Positions 57,041 through 64,000 of a DNA stretch of 64,000 nucleotides are shown here, piece by piece. This DNA comes from Pseudomonas sp. DC1.2 (GTDB lineage Bacteria > Pseudomonadota > Gammaproteobacteria > Pseudomonadales > Pseudomonadaceae): contig NZ_CP133782.1 of NCBI RefSeq assembly GCF_034351645.1, positions 3,725,001-3,789,000 of the forward strand. Reading direction: 5' to 3'. The notes beneath the pieces are model-generated. The model worked only from the letters and a program-made list of their open reading frames with translations. It made no database searches and was not told where the DNA came from. Positions within the stretch are counted from its first letter, which is position 1. Each line of letters opens with the position of its first letter. The translations under genes and the position numbers were made by a program.

Positions 57041-57934
57041 ATGTACGCCAGCCTCAAGTCAATCACCACGTGGCCACCCTCCCGAACAAATGCACGCCGG
57101 TTCACGCTCCTGCTATGCACATGCTCGACACTGGGCAGCCTGCTGGTCTACGGCCTGTCCGCACACCTGCCGCTGAGCCTGCTGATGGTTAACCTTGCCG
57201 TACTGACGTGCGTAGGGGTCGGTCATCGCCTGTCGCGCAAATCTATAAAGTTTCAGCCTCAAGAGCTGGCCGACCGCCTGCTGGAAGTTCAGGAGAATGA
57301 ACGCCATCGACTCAGCCGCGAATTACACGACGACATTGGGCAGTTGCTGACAGCTGCAAAACTTCAAAGTGAATGGCTCAAGCGCAGGCTGCCCGAAGAC
57401 CTCCAAGGCCAGTGCTCGGTGCTCTGCGATACCCTGGAAGAAACACTCAACAAGGTCCGAGATGTCTCCGCCATTCTGAACCCCAGGCAACTCGCCAGCC
57501 TGGGCCTGGAAGCCAGCCTGCGGGCCCATCTGCTCAAGACCCTGGCGAATACGTCAATACACTGGAGCCTGGAATGCCATCAGCGATTGACCGGTATTCC
57601 TGAGGAAATGGCGGTGGCTGCCTTCCGGATTACCCAGGAAGCAGTTACCAACATACTGCGCCATGCGCAAGCAACGAACCTTGTGGTCCGCGTGCAGCGT
57701 TTGCCCCAAGGGCTGGCGCTGTTGATCACCGATGACGGCTTGGGTTTTTCACCTTCGGCCCACCCAGGACGTGAGGGACAGCGCGGCATGGCGGGGATGT
57801 CGGAACGGGTGGAACAGTTGGGCGGCGATCTGACGGTGAACAGCGCGCCAGGCAAAGGCACTCAAATCGAAGCTCTTTTCCCCTGGGCGCCCCGCGCGCT
57901 TGAGCGGGCCAGTACGAATAAGGTTATCCGTTGA
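57041..57934 (+). CDS. NarL-type sensor histidine kinase (HisKA_3)
   Basis: A 297-residue kinase. Two hydrophobic segments near residues 20-65 (FTLLLCTCSTLGSLLVYGL, LSLLMVNLAVLTCVGVGH) anchor it and almost no periplasmic part is present. HisKA_3 has phosphoacceptor His in RHRLSRELHDDIGQLLTA (about residue 95), and the HATPase domain has RITQEAVTNILRHAQA and DDGLGF. The ATG at 57041 is used; an upstream TTG adds five residues. It is coupled to the regulator gene by a TTGA overlap. The signal is probably intramembrane or cytoplasmic. Confidence 0.88.
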   Translation: MYASLKSITTWPPSRTNARRFTLLLCTCSTLGSLLVYGLSAHLPLSLLMVNLAVLTCVGVGHRLSRKSIKFQPQELADRLLEVQENERHRLSRELHDDIGQLLTAAKLQSEWLKRRLPEDLQGQCSVLCDTLEETLNKVRDVSAILNPRQLASLGLEASLRAHLLKTLANTSIHWSLECHQRLTGIPEEMAVAAFRITQEAVTNILRHAQATNLVVRVQRLPQGLALLITDDGLGFSPSAHPGREGQRGMAGMSERVEQLGGDLTVNSAPGKGTQIEALFPWAPRALERASTNKVIR

Positions 57935-58590
57935 CTTGTAACTTACTTCTGGTGGATGACCACTCGCTTATCAGGGCAGGTGTTCGCGCTCTGGTGCTGG
58001 ATATTCCTGGCTACGCGGTAGTCGGCGAGGCTAATGACGGCTCGCAACTGCTCGAAATGGTCGAGAAACTGTGTCCGGACATCGTGCTGCTGGATATTTC
58101 CATGAAGGAAACCAGCGGTCTTGAGGCTTTGCAGCGACTAAAGCGGGTGCGCCCACACAGCAAAGTGCTGATCCTGTCGATGCATACCGACCCGACACTT
58201 ATCATGCAGGCCCTGGAGTACGGGGCCCATGGTTATCTCCTCAAGGACACCACGGCCACCGAACTCGAACACGCCCTGGACGCCCTGCGTAACAACGAGC
58301 GCTATTTGAGCCCCGCCATTGCTCACACCGTGATCAACCAGGCACTCACTCGCGTGCAGAAGAACCAGTCGCAGCTCCCTGACAGCCATAACCTCACCGC
58401 GCGGCAGCTGGAAATCCTGCGGCTGATTGTGCGCGGCAAATCCACTCGCGAAATCGCCAACGGTCTAGGGTTGAGCATCAAGACCGTCGAAACTCACCGC
58501 TCACAGATAATGAAACGACTGCAAATTTACGACGTGGCGGGCCTGGTTTTATTTGCCGTGCGCGAGCAGATCATCAGTCTGGATGACTGA
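57931..58590 (+). CDS. NarL/LuxR-family response regulator
   Basis: A 219-residue regulator. The receiver has acidic residues in LLLVDDHSLIR, phosphoacceptor Asp in DIVLLDISMKETSG and Lys in GYLLKDTTA. The GerE-type DNA-binding domain is LTARQLEILRLIVRGKSTRE followed by IKTVETHRSQIMKRL. The start is TTG, overlapping the kinase stop, since no ATG or GTG fits before VDD. The 3' end overlaps the opposing yegS gene by 17 bases. It resembles the ErdR/AgmR-like regulators of Pseudomonas in type; identity is not claimed. Confidence 0.9.
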   Translation: MTCNLLLVDDHSLIRAGVRALVLDIPGYAVVGEANDGSQLLEMVEKLCPDIVLLDISMKETSGLEALQRLKRVRPHSKVLILSMHTDPTLIMQALEYGAHGYLLKDTTATELEHALDALRNNERYLSPAIAHTVINQALTRVQKNQSQLPDSHNLTARQLEILRLIVRGKSTREIANGLGLSIKTVETHRSQIMKRLQIYDVAGLVLFAVREQIISLDD

Positions 58591-59491
58591 CCGCGTGTGA
58601 CGACCCCACCAGCGGCGAGTTCCGCGGCAAATGCACACGTAACGCTGCTGGGCGAATCGAAAAACGCAGACTCTCACCTTCCAGAGGCTCGCCATCAAGA
58701 TTGATATGAAGCCCCTCAGACACCTTGATTTCCACCCAAGGCAATCGAGCTCGCACAAACATGTTGTCAATGCCAAAGCCATCGGTCAGCAGGTTTTTCA
58801 AGGTCCCGACCACCTCCTGCGGCGCCGGCAGAATACTGATATCCAACAGCCCATCGTCAATCAACGCCTCCGGGCACAGCACTCTGCCTCCGCCAGCTTG
58901 TCGGCCATTGCCGATCCCGAGAGCCAACAGTTCGCCACGCCAGTGAAAATCCGGCCCCTGCAATTCGCCATAGGCCGCATGTAGTTCACTAAACCGCGAT
59001 AAGCCAGTAAACAAGTACGCAGCGCCGCCCAAAACCTTCTTCAAGTCTTCCGAGGTGTTGGCTGTGACCTGACTACCAAAGCCACCGGTCGCCATGTTCA
59101 GGAAAACCTGGCCACCTACCTCACCCAAATCGATGAGAGACGGAACGCTGTCCAAGAGATCAAGTGCTTCGACGGGCTCCAGAGGTACGCCAGCTGCGCG
59201 AGCAAAATCGTTGGCAGTGCCCAGCGGTAGCAGCACCAGACTGGCCTTTGTAGGGTTCACGGCCATGGCTTCGGCAATATCGCGTAACGTGCCATCCCCT
59301 CCGCCAGCAATCAGCTGCGTATACCCTGCTGCTAGCGCCTCATCGACCAGACGCTGGGCATCGCCCGCTTCCCACGTCAGTCGAACGGCCAGTTCCCAAC
59401 CTTGCTCGCGCTTGCCCTCGACGGCTGCACGAACGTCCTCGTTGAGTGCCTGCTTGCCATGCAGAATCAATAGCGCCTTGCGCTCACTCAT
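58574..59491 (-). CDS. yegS: Lipid kinase YegS-like (diacylglycerol kinase family)
   Basis: A 305-residue cytoplasmic lipid kinase. The nucleotide-binding GGDGTL motif is in LIAGGGDGTLRDIAEAMA (about residues 60-77), followed by LPLGTANDFARAAGV, both diagnostic of the DAGK catalytic domain. The C-terminal beta domain includes GELLALGIGNGRQAGGG. YegS phosphorylates phosphatidylglycerol in E. coli; substrate here is assumed similar. The start MSERKALLILHG at 59491 follows GGGGAG. Confidence 0.92.
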   Translation of the reverse strand: MSERKALLILHGKQALNEDVRAAVEGKREQGWELAVRLTWEAGDAQRLVDEALAAGYTQLIAGGGDGTLRDIAEAMAVNPTKASLVLLPLGTANDFARAAGVPLEPVEALDLLDSVPSLIDLGEVGGQVFLNMATGGFGSQVTANTSEDLKKVLGGAAYLFTGLSRFSELHAAYGELQGPDFHWRGELLALGIGNGRQAGGGRVLCPEALIDDGLLDISILPAPQEVVGTLKNLLTDGFGIDNMFVRARLPWVEIKVSEGLHINLDGEPLEGESLRFSIRPAALRVHLPRNSPLVGSSHAVSHPD

Positions 59492-59814
59492 TGTTGTAAC
59501 TCCCCTGGTTGGAATTCGTATGAGAGATGTTGACCTCACTGACACCCAAAAAAGCCGGAAGAACTTGAATTAATTCAAGCCCCCCGCCACCAGACGTCCT
59601 ACAGAGCGGTATTTTTTCTTACACGTCGTGATGAATCGGCTCAATTGACCGATCCTGGCGTTTCGTACAACGTTGGGGGCCTGCGGTATCAATCATCAAA
59701 AAACACACAAGGATGTGCATGTAATGAATGGATTCACCCTAACGCAGCCCACTCACCTGATTAACAACGGAATCGACTGCGTCATTGCCGCTGAAACAGG
59801 GAGCACATTACTCC
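59492..59814. other. Intergenic region between yegS and a small membrane protein gene
   Basis: This 323-base gap between divergent genes holds no gene that I can support. No clear promoter, repeat or terminator stands out; it is moderately AT-rich around 59600-59700. Confidence 0.5.
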
Positions 59815-60123
59815 ATGCAAAGCCATGACCTAAGGCTGCCGGTCAGTCCGGTTGCGCCCCTTGCCGAAAGCCGCACAAGCCATCAGGCTGAATTCAAAAG
59901 CAGCGCAAAACCACCTGGAGAAGCTGATATGGAACCTCGTGTTGTTGAACTCGAGACACACCTCAAGTACATCCGCAGAGACATGGATGAAGTTCGTGGG
60001 GACGTCAAAATCATTAAACACCGAATGGCCTACTCAGCTGGCGCCATCGCCGTGGTCCTGGGGCTTCTGGGGTGGATCGCCAATAGTCGATTCGACCAGC
60101 TCGTGGCACTGCTGGCTCGTTAG
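59815..60123 (+). CDS. Small single-TM membrane protein with a coiled-coil segment
   Basis: A 102-residue protein of unknown function. The C-terminal 64 residues hold a charged helix with a heptad-like pattern (VVELETHLKYIRRDMDEVRG) followed by one TM helix (MAYSAGAIAVVLGLLGWIAN) and a short tail, an XhlA-like layout. The first 38 residues are Ser/Pro-rich and uncertain. An internal ATG at 59929 has a good GGAG site eight bases away and would give a 64-residue product beginning MEPRVVELE. Either start is possible. Confidence 0.6.
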   Translation: MQSHDLRLPVSPVAPLAESRTSHQAEFKSSAKPPGEADMEPRVVELETHLKYIRRDMDEVRGDVKIIKHRMAYSAGAIAVVLGLLGWIANSRFDQLVALLAR

Positions 60124-60187
60124 GCGTAACTCGCACGCAAGTTCCGGTTCAATTGACCGGGCTTGCGTGAAAAGCCTAAAGCAGAAA

Positions 60188-61414
60188 TCAGTTCAGGATT
60201 TCGCTCAAAGGAATAAAGCTGACGTAATCACCCTCAATCAATGTGTGGTCCTCAAGCACTTCAACCAAACCTTCGGCCCAGGCAGCGCTGCGTAATACGC
60301 CCGAGCTCTGATTTTTGTAGAGCGTTGCTCGACCATTCTCAAGACGTCCGCGTAGGTACTCGCGCCGATTACCAGCCTTGGGCCATGCAAAACCTGCCTG
60401 TACCTGAAACTTCAAGGGTTCGACCTCCCTCACGCCGTGGCGACGTAAAAGATAGGGGCGAGCCAGTAATGCAAAGGTCACCAGGGTCGATGCAGGGTTT
60501 CCCGGGAGACCAATCACCGGCACACCTCGGAAATGTCCGAACGTCAAAGGCTTTCCGGGTTTGATGGCAAGCTTCCACAGTGTCAACTCGCCCGCTTCGC
60601 GCAAGGCGATCCCGAGAAAATCGGCTTCGCCCACCGACACTCCGCCAGTGGACAGAATCAAGTCGACATCTTTCAGCTCGCCCAAACGTGAACGAGTGAT
60701 TGCCAGGTCGTCCGCCAGAATACCTGCATCGATGACCTCGCAGCCCAAACGCTGAAGCCAACTGCAAAGCAATACACGATTACTGTTATAGATCTGACCC
60801 GGCCCAAGGGTTTGACCCGGCTCGACTAACTCATCGCCAGTGGACAGGACTGCAACGCGCACCTTGCGCACTACTTCCAGCTCAGCGCACCCCAACGATG
60901 CAGCCAATCCCTGCTCAATAGGCCCAAGGCGAGTACCCGCAGGCAGGATCAACTCACCTACAGTAGTTTCCTGACCCCGTGGACGAATGTTCTGGCCACA
61001 CGCCATGACCTCGCTGAAAAGCACGCGCTCATCCGCCTGGACGCACGCGTTCTCTTGCATCTCGACGCAATCGGCCCCTTCAGGGACAGGTGCGCCGGTG
61101 AAGATTCGAGCGCAAGTGCCTGGTGTAAGCGGATTAGGAGCCTGACCGGCGAAAATCTTTTGACTGACGACCATTGGCTCCCCTGTCCAATCGGACAGAC
61201 GCAATGCATAACCGTCCATTGCACTATTAGGCCAAGGCGGTAGATCAAGTGTCGAGATCAAATCCTCAGCCAACACCCGCCCCTGAACTTGAGCCAACGG
61301 CAGGCGTTCACGCTCAAGAACCACTGACGCGTCGGCCATCTCCAACAAGCGTGCCAACGCCACCTCAACCGGCATCAAATTGCCTGTCTTGCCTGGCTTA
61401 CCCGCGAGATTCAC
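60188..61414 (-). CDS. moeA: Molybdopterin molybdenumtransferase MoeA
   Basis: A 408-residue enzyme that inserts molybdenum into adenylylated molybdopterin. Motifs: LPPWPNSAMDGYALR near the N-terminus (PxxSAMDGYA), IFTGAPVPEGADCVEMQE, and LSTGGVSVGEADFL with KPGKPLTFGHFRGVPVIGLPGNPAST (in part) in the catalytic domain. The start used is a GTG at 61414 that overlaps the moaB stop; the ATG at 61375 would give 395 residues. It is downstream of moaB in one operon, as with PA3028-PA3029. Confidence 0.93.
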   Translation of the reverse strand: MNLAGKPGKTGNLMPVEVALARLLEMADASVVLERERLPLAQVQGRVLAEDLISTLDLPPWPNSAMDGYALRLSDWTGEPMVVSQKIFAGQAPNPLTPGTCARIFTGAPVPEGADCVEMQENACVQADERVLFSEVMACGQNIRPRGQETTVGELILPAGTRLGPIEQGLAASLGCAELEVVRKVRVAVLSTGDELVEPGQTLGPGQIYNSNRVLLCSWLQRLGCEVIDAGILADDLAITRSRLGELKDVDLILSTGGVSVGEADFLGIALREAGELTLWKLAIKPGKPLTFGHFRGVPVIGLPGNPASTLVTFALLARPYLLRRHGVREVEPLKFQVQAGFAWPKAGNRREYLRGRLENGRATLYKNQSSGVLRSAAWAEGLVEVLEDHTLIEGDYVSFIPLSEILN

Positions 61415-61937
61415 AGGGCGCCGCCTGTTTAAGGTGAGCCACGAAATTGCACGGGCGGTGCCGCGAGTCCAACTGCTCAGCCAGAATGCCGTCCCAACCT
61501 GTACGAACAGCATTGGTCGAACCCGGCAAGCAGCAAACCAGTGTGCCGTTGGCCAAGCCCGCCAATGCACGGGATTGCACGGTTGAGGTGCCGATATCCG
61601 CCACAGATATCTGCCGGAACAATTCCCCGAAACCATCGACCTGCTTGTCCAGTAAGCAGCTCACGGCCTCCGGCGTGCTGTCGCGCCCGGTAAAGCCCGT
61701 ACCACCGGTAATCAGCACAACCTGCACGACATCGTCAGCAATCCAAGTGGCGACTTGCGCTCGAATTTTGTAGAGGTCATCTTTGAGCAACACTCGGACC
61801 GCCAGGTTATGGCCGGCAGCACTCAAGCGATCAACAAATACTTGGCCCGAGGTATCGGTCTCAAGCGTACGGGTATCGCTGACAGTCAGCACCGCAATAT
61901 TGAGCGGTGCGAAAGGTACATCAGCCTTGGCTTTCAT
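61398..61937 (-). CDS. moaB: Molybdenum cofactor biosynthesis protein B
   Basis: A 179-residue MogA/MoaB-fold protein that adenylylates molybdopterin. LNIAVLTVSDTRTLETDTSG is the usual start and VVLITGGTGFTGRDSTPEAV carries the GGTG and the catalytic Asp region. LVCCLPGSTNAVRTGWDGIL is the C-terminal PGS motif. It precedes moeA with overlap and is divergent from mobA (81-base gap), so three cofactor genes share this spot. Confidence 0.94.
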   Translation of the reverse strand: MKAKADVPFAPLNIAVLTVSDTRTLETDTSGQVFVDRLSAAGHNLAVRVLLKDDLYKIRAQVATWIADDVVQVVLITGGTGFTGRDSTPEAVSCLLDKQVDGFGELFRQISVADIGTSTVQSRALAGLANGTLVCCLPGSTNAVRTGWDGILAEQLDSRHRPCNFVAHLKQAAPCESRG

Positions 61938-62018
61938 AGGCTCGTCCAGTTGTAGGGAAAACAGCCCGGTGTTATATCACAGCGCTTCGTTTTTTTGCCG
62001 CCCCCATAGAGAGCTGCC

Positions 62019-62621
62019 ATGACCTCGAATACACCTTTACCACCCTGTTCGATTCTGCTCCTGGCGGGCGGGCGCGGCCAGCGCATGGGCGGGCAGGACA
62101 AAGGTTTACTGGAATGGCGCGGCGAACCGCTGATTGCCCACCTGTATCGCAAAACCCGTGCGCTAAGCGATGACCTCATCATCTCCTGCAATAGAAACCA
62201 GGAGCGGTATGCCCCTTACGCCGACCAACTCGTCGTTGATGACGACGTTGATTTTCCGGGCCCGCTGGCGGGTATCCGTGCGGGACTAAAGGCTGCCCGC
62301 CATGCGCAACTGCTGGTGTTGCCATGCGACGTGCCACAGGTTGATACGGCCCTGCTCAATAACATGCGCGATACCGCCCGGCAGCACCCAGACAGACCGC
62401 TTATGCTGCGGCACGGCGATCACTGGGAGCCACTGCTGTGCGTCATTCCCGTGACCCTTCGCGCCATGTTTGAAAAGGCCTGGGATGAGGGGGAACGCAG
62501 CCCCGGTCGAATCATGCGTCAATTAGGCGCCACCGCCCTGCCTTGCCCAGACAATGATCCGCGCCTGGCAAATCTCAACACACCCGAACTGTTAAGCGCA
62601 CAAAACTCTGTGTCAGACTAA
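62019..62621 (+). CDS. mobA: Molybdenum cofactor guanylyltransferase MobA
   Basis: A 200-residue nucleotidyltransferase that attaches GMP to the molybdenum cofactor. The GTP site is [20 protein letters not shown] (LAGGxxxRMGGxDKG), and [20 protein letters not shown] and [10 protein letters not shown] carry the metal-binding Asp and the conserved PLAG loop. It is divergent from moaB-moeA. Confidence 0.95.
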   Translation: MTSNTPLPPCSILLLAGGRGQRMGGQDKGLLEWRGEPLIAHLYRKTRALSDDLIISCNRNQERYAPYADQLVVDDDVDFPGPLAGIRAGLKAARHAQLLVLPCDVPQVDTALLNNMRDTARQHPDRPLMLRHGDHWEPLLCVIPVTLRAMFEKAWDEGERSPGRIMRQLGATALPCPDNDPRLANLNTPELLSAQNSVSD

Positions 62622-62697
62622 CCGGCGAAGGAACTTGAGTGCGATGTATACGTCTCAAGCTCAGTTACCAAAAGCATTCATTTTCGGAGACACACTC

Positions 62698-62919
62698 ATG
62701 ACTCAACGGACTCTCGCCACATTCATGCTCGCACTGGGCCTCGCCGCACTTGCCGGTTGCGCATCGCCGACAGTGATCACCTTGAATGACGGTCGCGAAA
62801 TCCAGGCCGTCGACACGCCTAAATTTGATTCCGACTCGGGCTTCTACGAGTTCAAACAACTGGACGGCAAGGAAACCCGCCTTAACAAGGATCAGGTTCG
62901 TACCGTTAAAGAGCTGTAA
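62698..62919 (+). CDS. YgdI/YgdR-family small lipoprotein
   Basis: A 73-residue lipoprotein with signal MTQRTLATFMLALGLAALAG and lipobox LAGC. The mature part (ASPTVITLNDGREIQAVDTP) is the SH3-like beta barrel of the YgdI/YgdR family, known as small outer-membrane lipoproteins of unknown role. The start at 62698 is chosen for its signal peptide; the longer frame has none. It follows mobA by 76 bases. Confidence 0.9.
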   Translation: MTQRTLATFMLALGLAALAGCASPTVITLNDGREIQAVDTPKFDSDSGFYEFKQLDGKETRLNKDQVRTVKEL

Positions 62920-63000
62920 TCTTCACGGTGACAACCGGATACAGAAAAGCCCGCTAGATCAGCCTGTGTGAAAACCTGGCAATCAGCTGGCCAATGAAAG

Positions 63001-63034
63001 AAAAATGCCCGTATCGCAAGATACGGGCATTTTT
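63001..63034. terminator. Strong bidirectional terminator
   Basis: AAAAATGCCCGTATC, a short loop, GATACGGGCATTTTT: an A run, a 10-bp stem and a T run, between the lipoprotein gene (+) and the pseudouridine synthase (-). It closely resembles the terminator at 53801. Confidence 0.93.
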
Positions 63035-63137
63035 CTTATGTGCGATATGCAAGGTAAAAACCGCTGACAGAGCGCGCTGCTTGGCTGAGAGACCCTTTAT
63101 CTTCGGATATCAGAAAAGCAGGGCGCAAGCCTCTTAA

Positions 63138-64000
63138 TTACCACTGCAAGGTGATGGCGCTCTCGAAAGCTCGTGCCTCACCCGTGATCGGATCCCTGAA
63201 CCGCAGTCCCTGAGCCAGTAACTTCAAGGGGTTTGCATAGTCGTCTTCGACGCCCTTGAGCACCTGCGGATAGAACGGGTCGTTGCAGATACCAGCGCCC
63301 AAGGCACTCATATGCACCCGTAACTGATGTTTCTTTCCCGTCACCGGATAAAGCGCGTAACGCCAGAGTTCACCGTTCCTCTCCCTGACCTCTATCGCCG
63401 TTTCGGTATTGCTGATGCCCGGACCTTCCTGCATCCGAAAGAACGGCTCGCCATCGACCAGTCGACTTTTATGGATCAATGGGAAAGACAGCTCAGGCAA
63501 TGCCTTGGCGATTGCCTCGTAGCTCTTTTCAATTTTTCGTGCAGGAAACAGCGACTGATACGCCGAACGACTTTGAGGATTGGCGGAAAACAACACCAGC
63601 CCCGCCGTATGCCGATCAATGCGATGCAAAGGCACCAGATGCGGATTATCCAATCGCCGGATCAACCGTCGCAGCAGAGTCTGCTCCACATACTCACCCG
63701 CTGGCGTCACCGGTAAAAAATGCGGTTTGTCTGCCACCACCAAGTGCTCATCGGCATACAGGATAGACTCGACCACGGGGATCGGCTTTTCGTCCGGCAC
63801 CTCACGAAAGTAATGAATCCGAAGGCCTTCCTTGTAAGGCAGATCAACGGGAATCGGCGAACCTTGTCCGTCGAGAACACGACCCCGAGCAATCCGGTCC
63901 AACCACTGTTCACGATCAATGGCGTGGAAGTGTTCGCAAAGGCAATCGAGTACGGTTGGCCAAGGGCCCGGCGGCAAGCAGAGGGTACTGGCCTGACTGT
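63138..64000 (-). CDS. RluA-family pseudouridine synthase (partial, 5' end beyond window)
   Basis: At least 287 residues. The catalytic motif is LVPLHRIDRHTAGLVLFS, in which the Asp of HRIDRxTAGL is the nucleophile of RluA enzymes. KKHQLRVHMSALGAGICNDP is the C-terminal RxHxxxxGxPIxxDxxY-like segment. The frame stays open to the window edge and reads like family members before PPGPWPTVLDCL, so the true start lies outside. No S4 domain is visible in the present part. The target base in 23S or tRNA cannot be told. Confidence 0.92.
   Translation of the reverse strand, partial: SQASTLCLPPGPWPTVLDCLCEHFHAIDREQWLDRIARGRVLDGQGSPIPVDLPYKEGLRIHYFREVPDEKPIPVVESILYADEHLVVADKPHFLPVTPAGEYVEQTLLRRLIRRLDNPHLVPLHRIDRHTAGLVLFSANPQSRSAYQSLFPARKIEKSYEAIAKALPELSFPLIHKSRLVDGEPFFRMQEGPGISNTETAIEVRERNGELWRYALYPVTGKKHQLRVHMSALGAGICNDPFYPQVLKGVEDDYANPLKLLAQGLRFRDPITGEARAFESAITLQW

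Noticed and set aside
61415..61636. N-terminal extension of moeA
   Set aside because: Those codons lie within moaB in another frame and lack family similarity; the start is at or after the GTG at 61414.

Overview
The window is GC-rich chromosomal DNA of a fluorescent Pseudomonas (P. fluorescens group). The evidence is a pyoverdine core locus with its own sigma factor and sigma-factor promoters, an msu/sfn sulfonate cluster, an atu acyclic-terpene cluster, a soxR-monooxygenase pair and Pseudomonas REP-type repeats. I see no phage, transposase, CRISPR array, tRNA or rRNA. Nearly all of it is well-packed, ordinary coding sequence; both edge genes are cut.

Left part (1-11.9 kb). The 3' end of an unidentified gene meets a TetR regulator that is divergent from an atypical SDR plus a 2-hydroxychromene-2-carboxylate isomerase-like gene. 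Next come a minus-strand aminopeptidase P and cysteine desulfurase, a LysE exporter and a small lipoprotein. msuE-msuD-msuC-sfnR (6778-10934) forms an FMNH2-dependent methanesulfonate/methanesulfinate pathway plus its sigma-54 activator; a -24/-12 promoter and an upstream dyad precede it. A SoxR-type regulator and a divergent ABM monooxygenase share one clear SoxR box in a 19-bp-spacer promoter.

Pyoverdine locus (about 12-42.7 kb). fpvGHJK-fpvCDEF handles reduction and recovery of iron from ferripyoverdine in the periplasm. Convergent to it lie the MbtH-like gene and pvdH (diaminobutyrate supply). Further on are the 4331-residue NRPS pvdL (acyl-Glu-Tyr-Dab chromophore precursor), pvdS (ECF sigma factor, with a Fur box in its promoter) and an N-acetyltransferase of the PvdY/IucB type. 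TAAAT-N16-CGT PvdS boxes are visible upstream of mbtH, pvdH and the acetyltransferase, and a one-mismatch version upstream of pvdL. Between pvdH and pvdL sit a GNAT gene, a two-component system (dsbRS type) divergent from a dsbD-dsbE-dsbG operon, and an alpha/beta hydrolase.

Terpene cluster (43.6-52.8 kb). A TetR-family atuR is divergent from atuABCDEF; two 18-bp palindromic operators lie between atuR and atuA. atuG and atuH of the P. aeruginosa cluster are not in the window. A periplasmic binding protein gene lies between pvdY and atuR.

Right part (52.9-64 kb). A DEDDh exonuclease, ppnP, a MOSC protein, cheV, an HPt-like orphan, a NarL-type kinase/regulator pair, a YegS lipid kinase, a small membrane protein, moeA-moaB (minus), mobA and a YgdI/YgdR lipoprotein, then a RluA-family pseudouridine synthase cut by the window end.

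I did not find a clearly undescribed system. The most informative observations are the regulatory sites, the acetyltransferase tied to the PvdS regulon, the Dsb copper/disulfide module inside the pyoverdine locus, the Lgt-like/TlpA fusion, and the two SDRs without the canonical Tyr-x-x-x-Lys motif.
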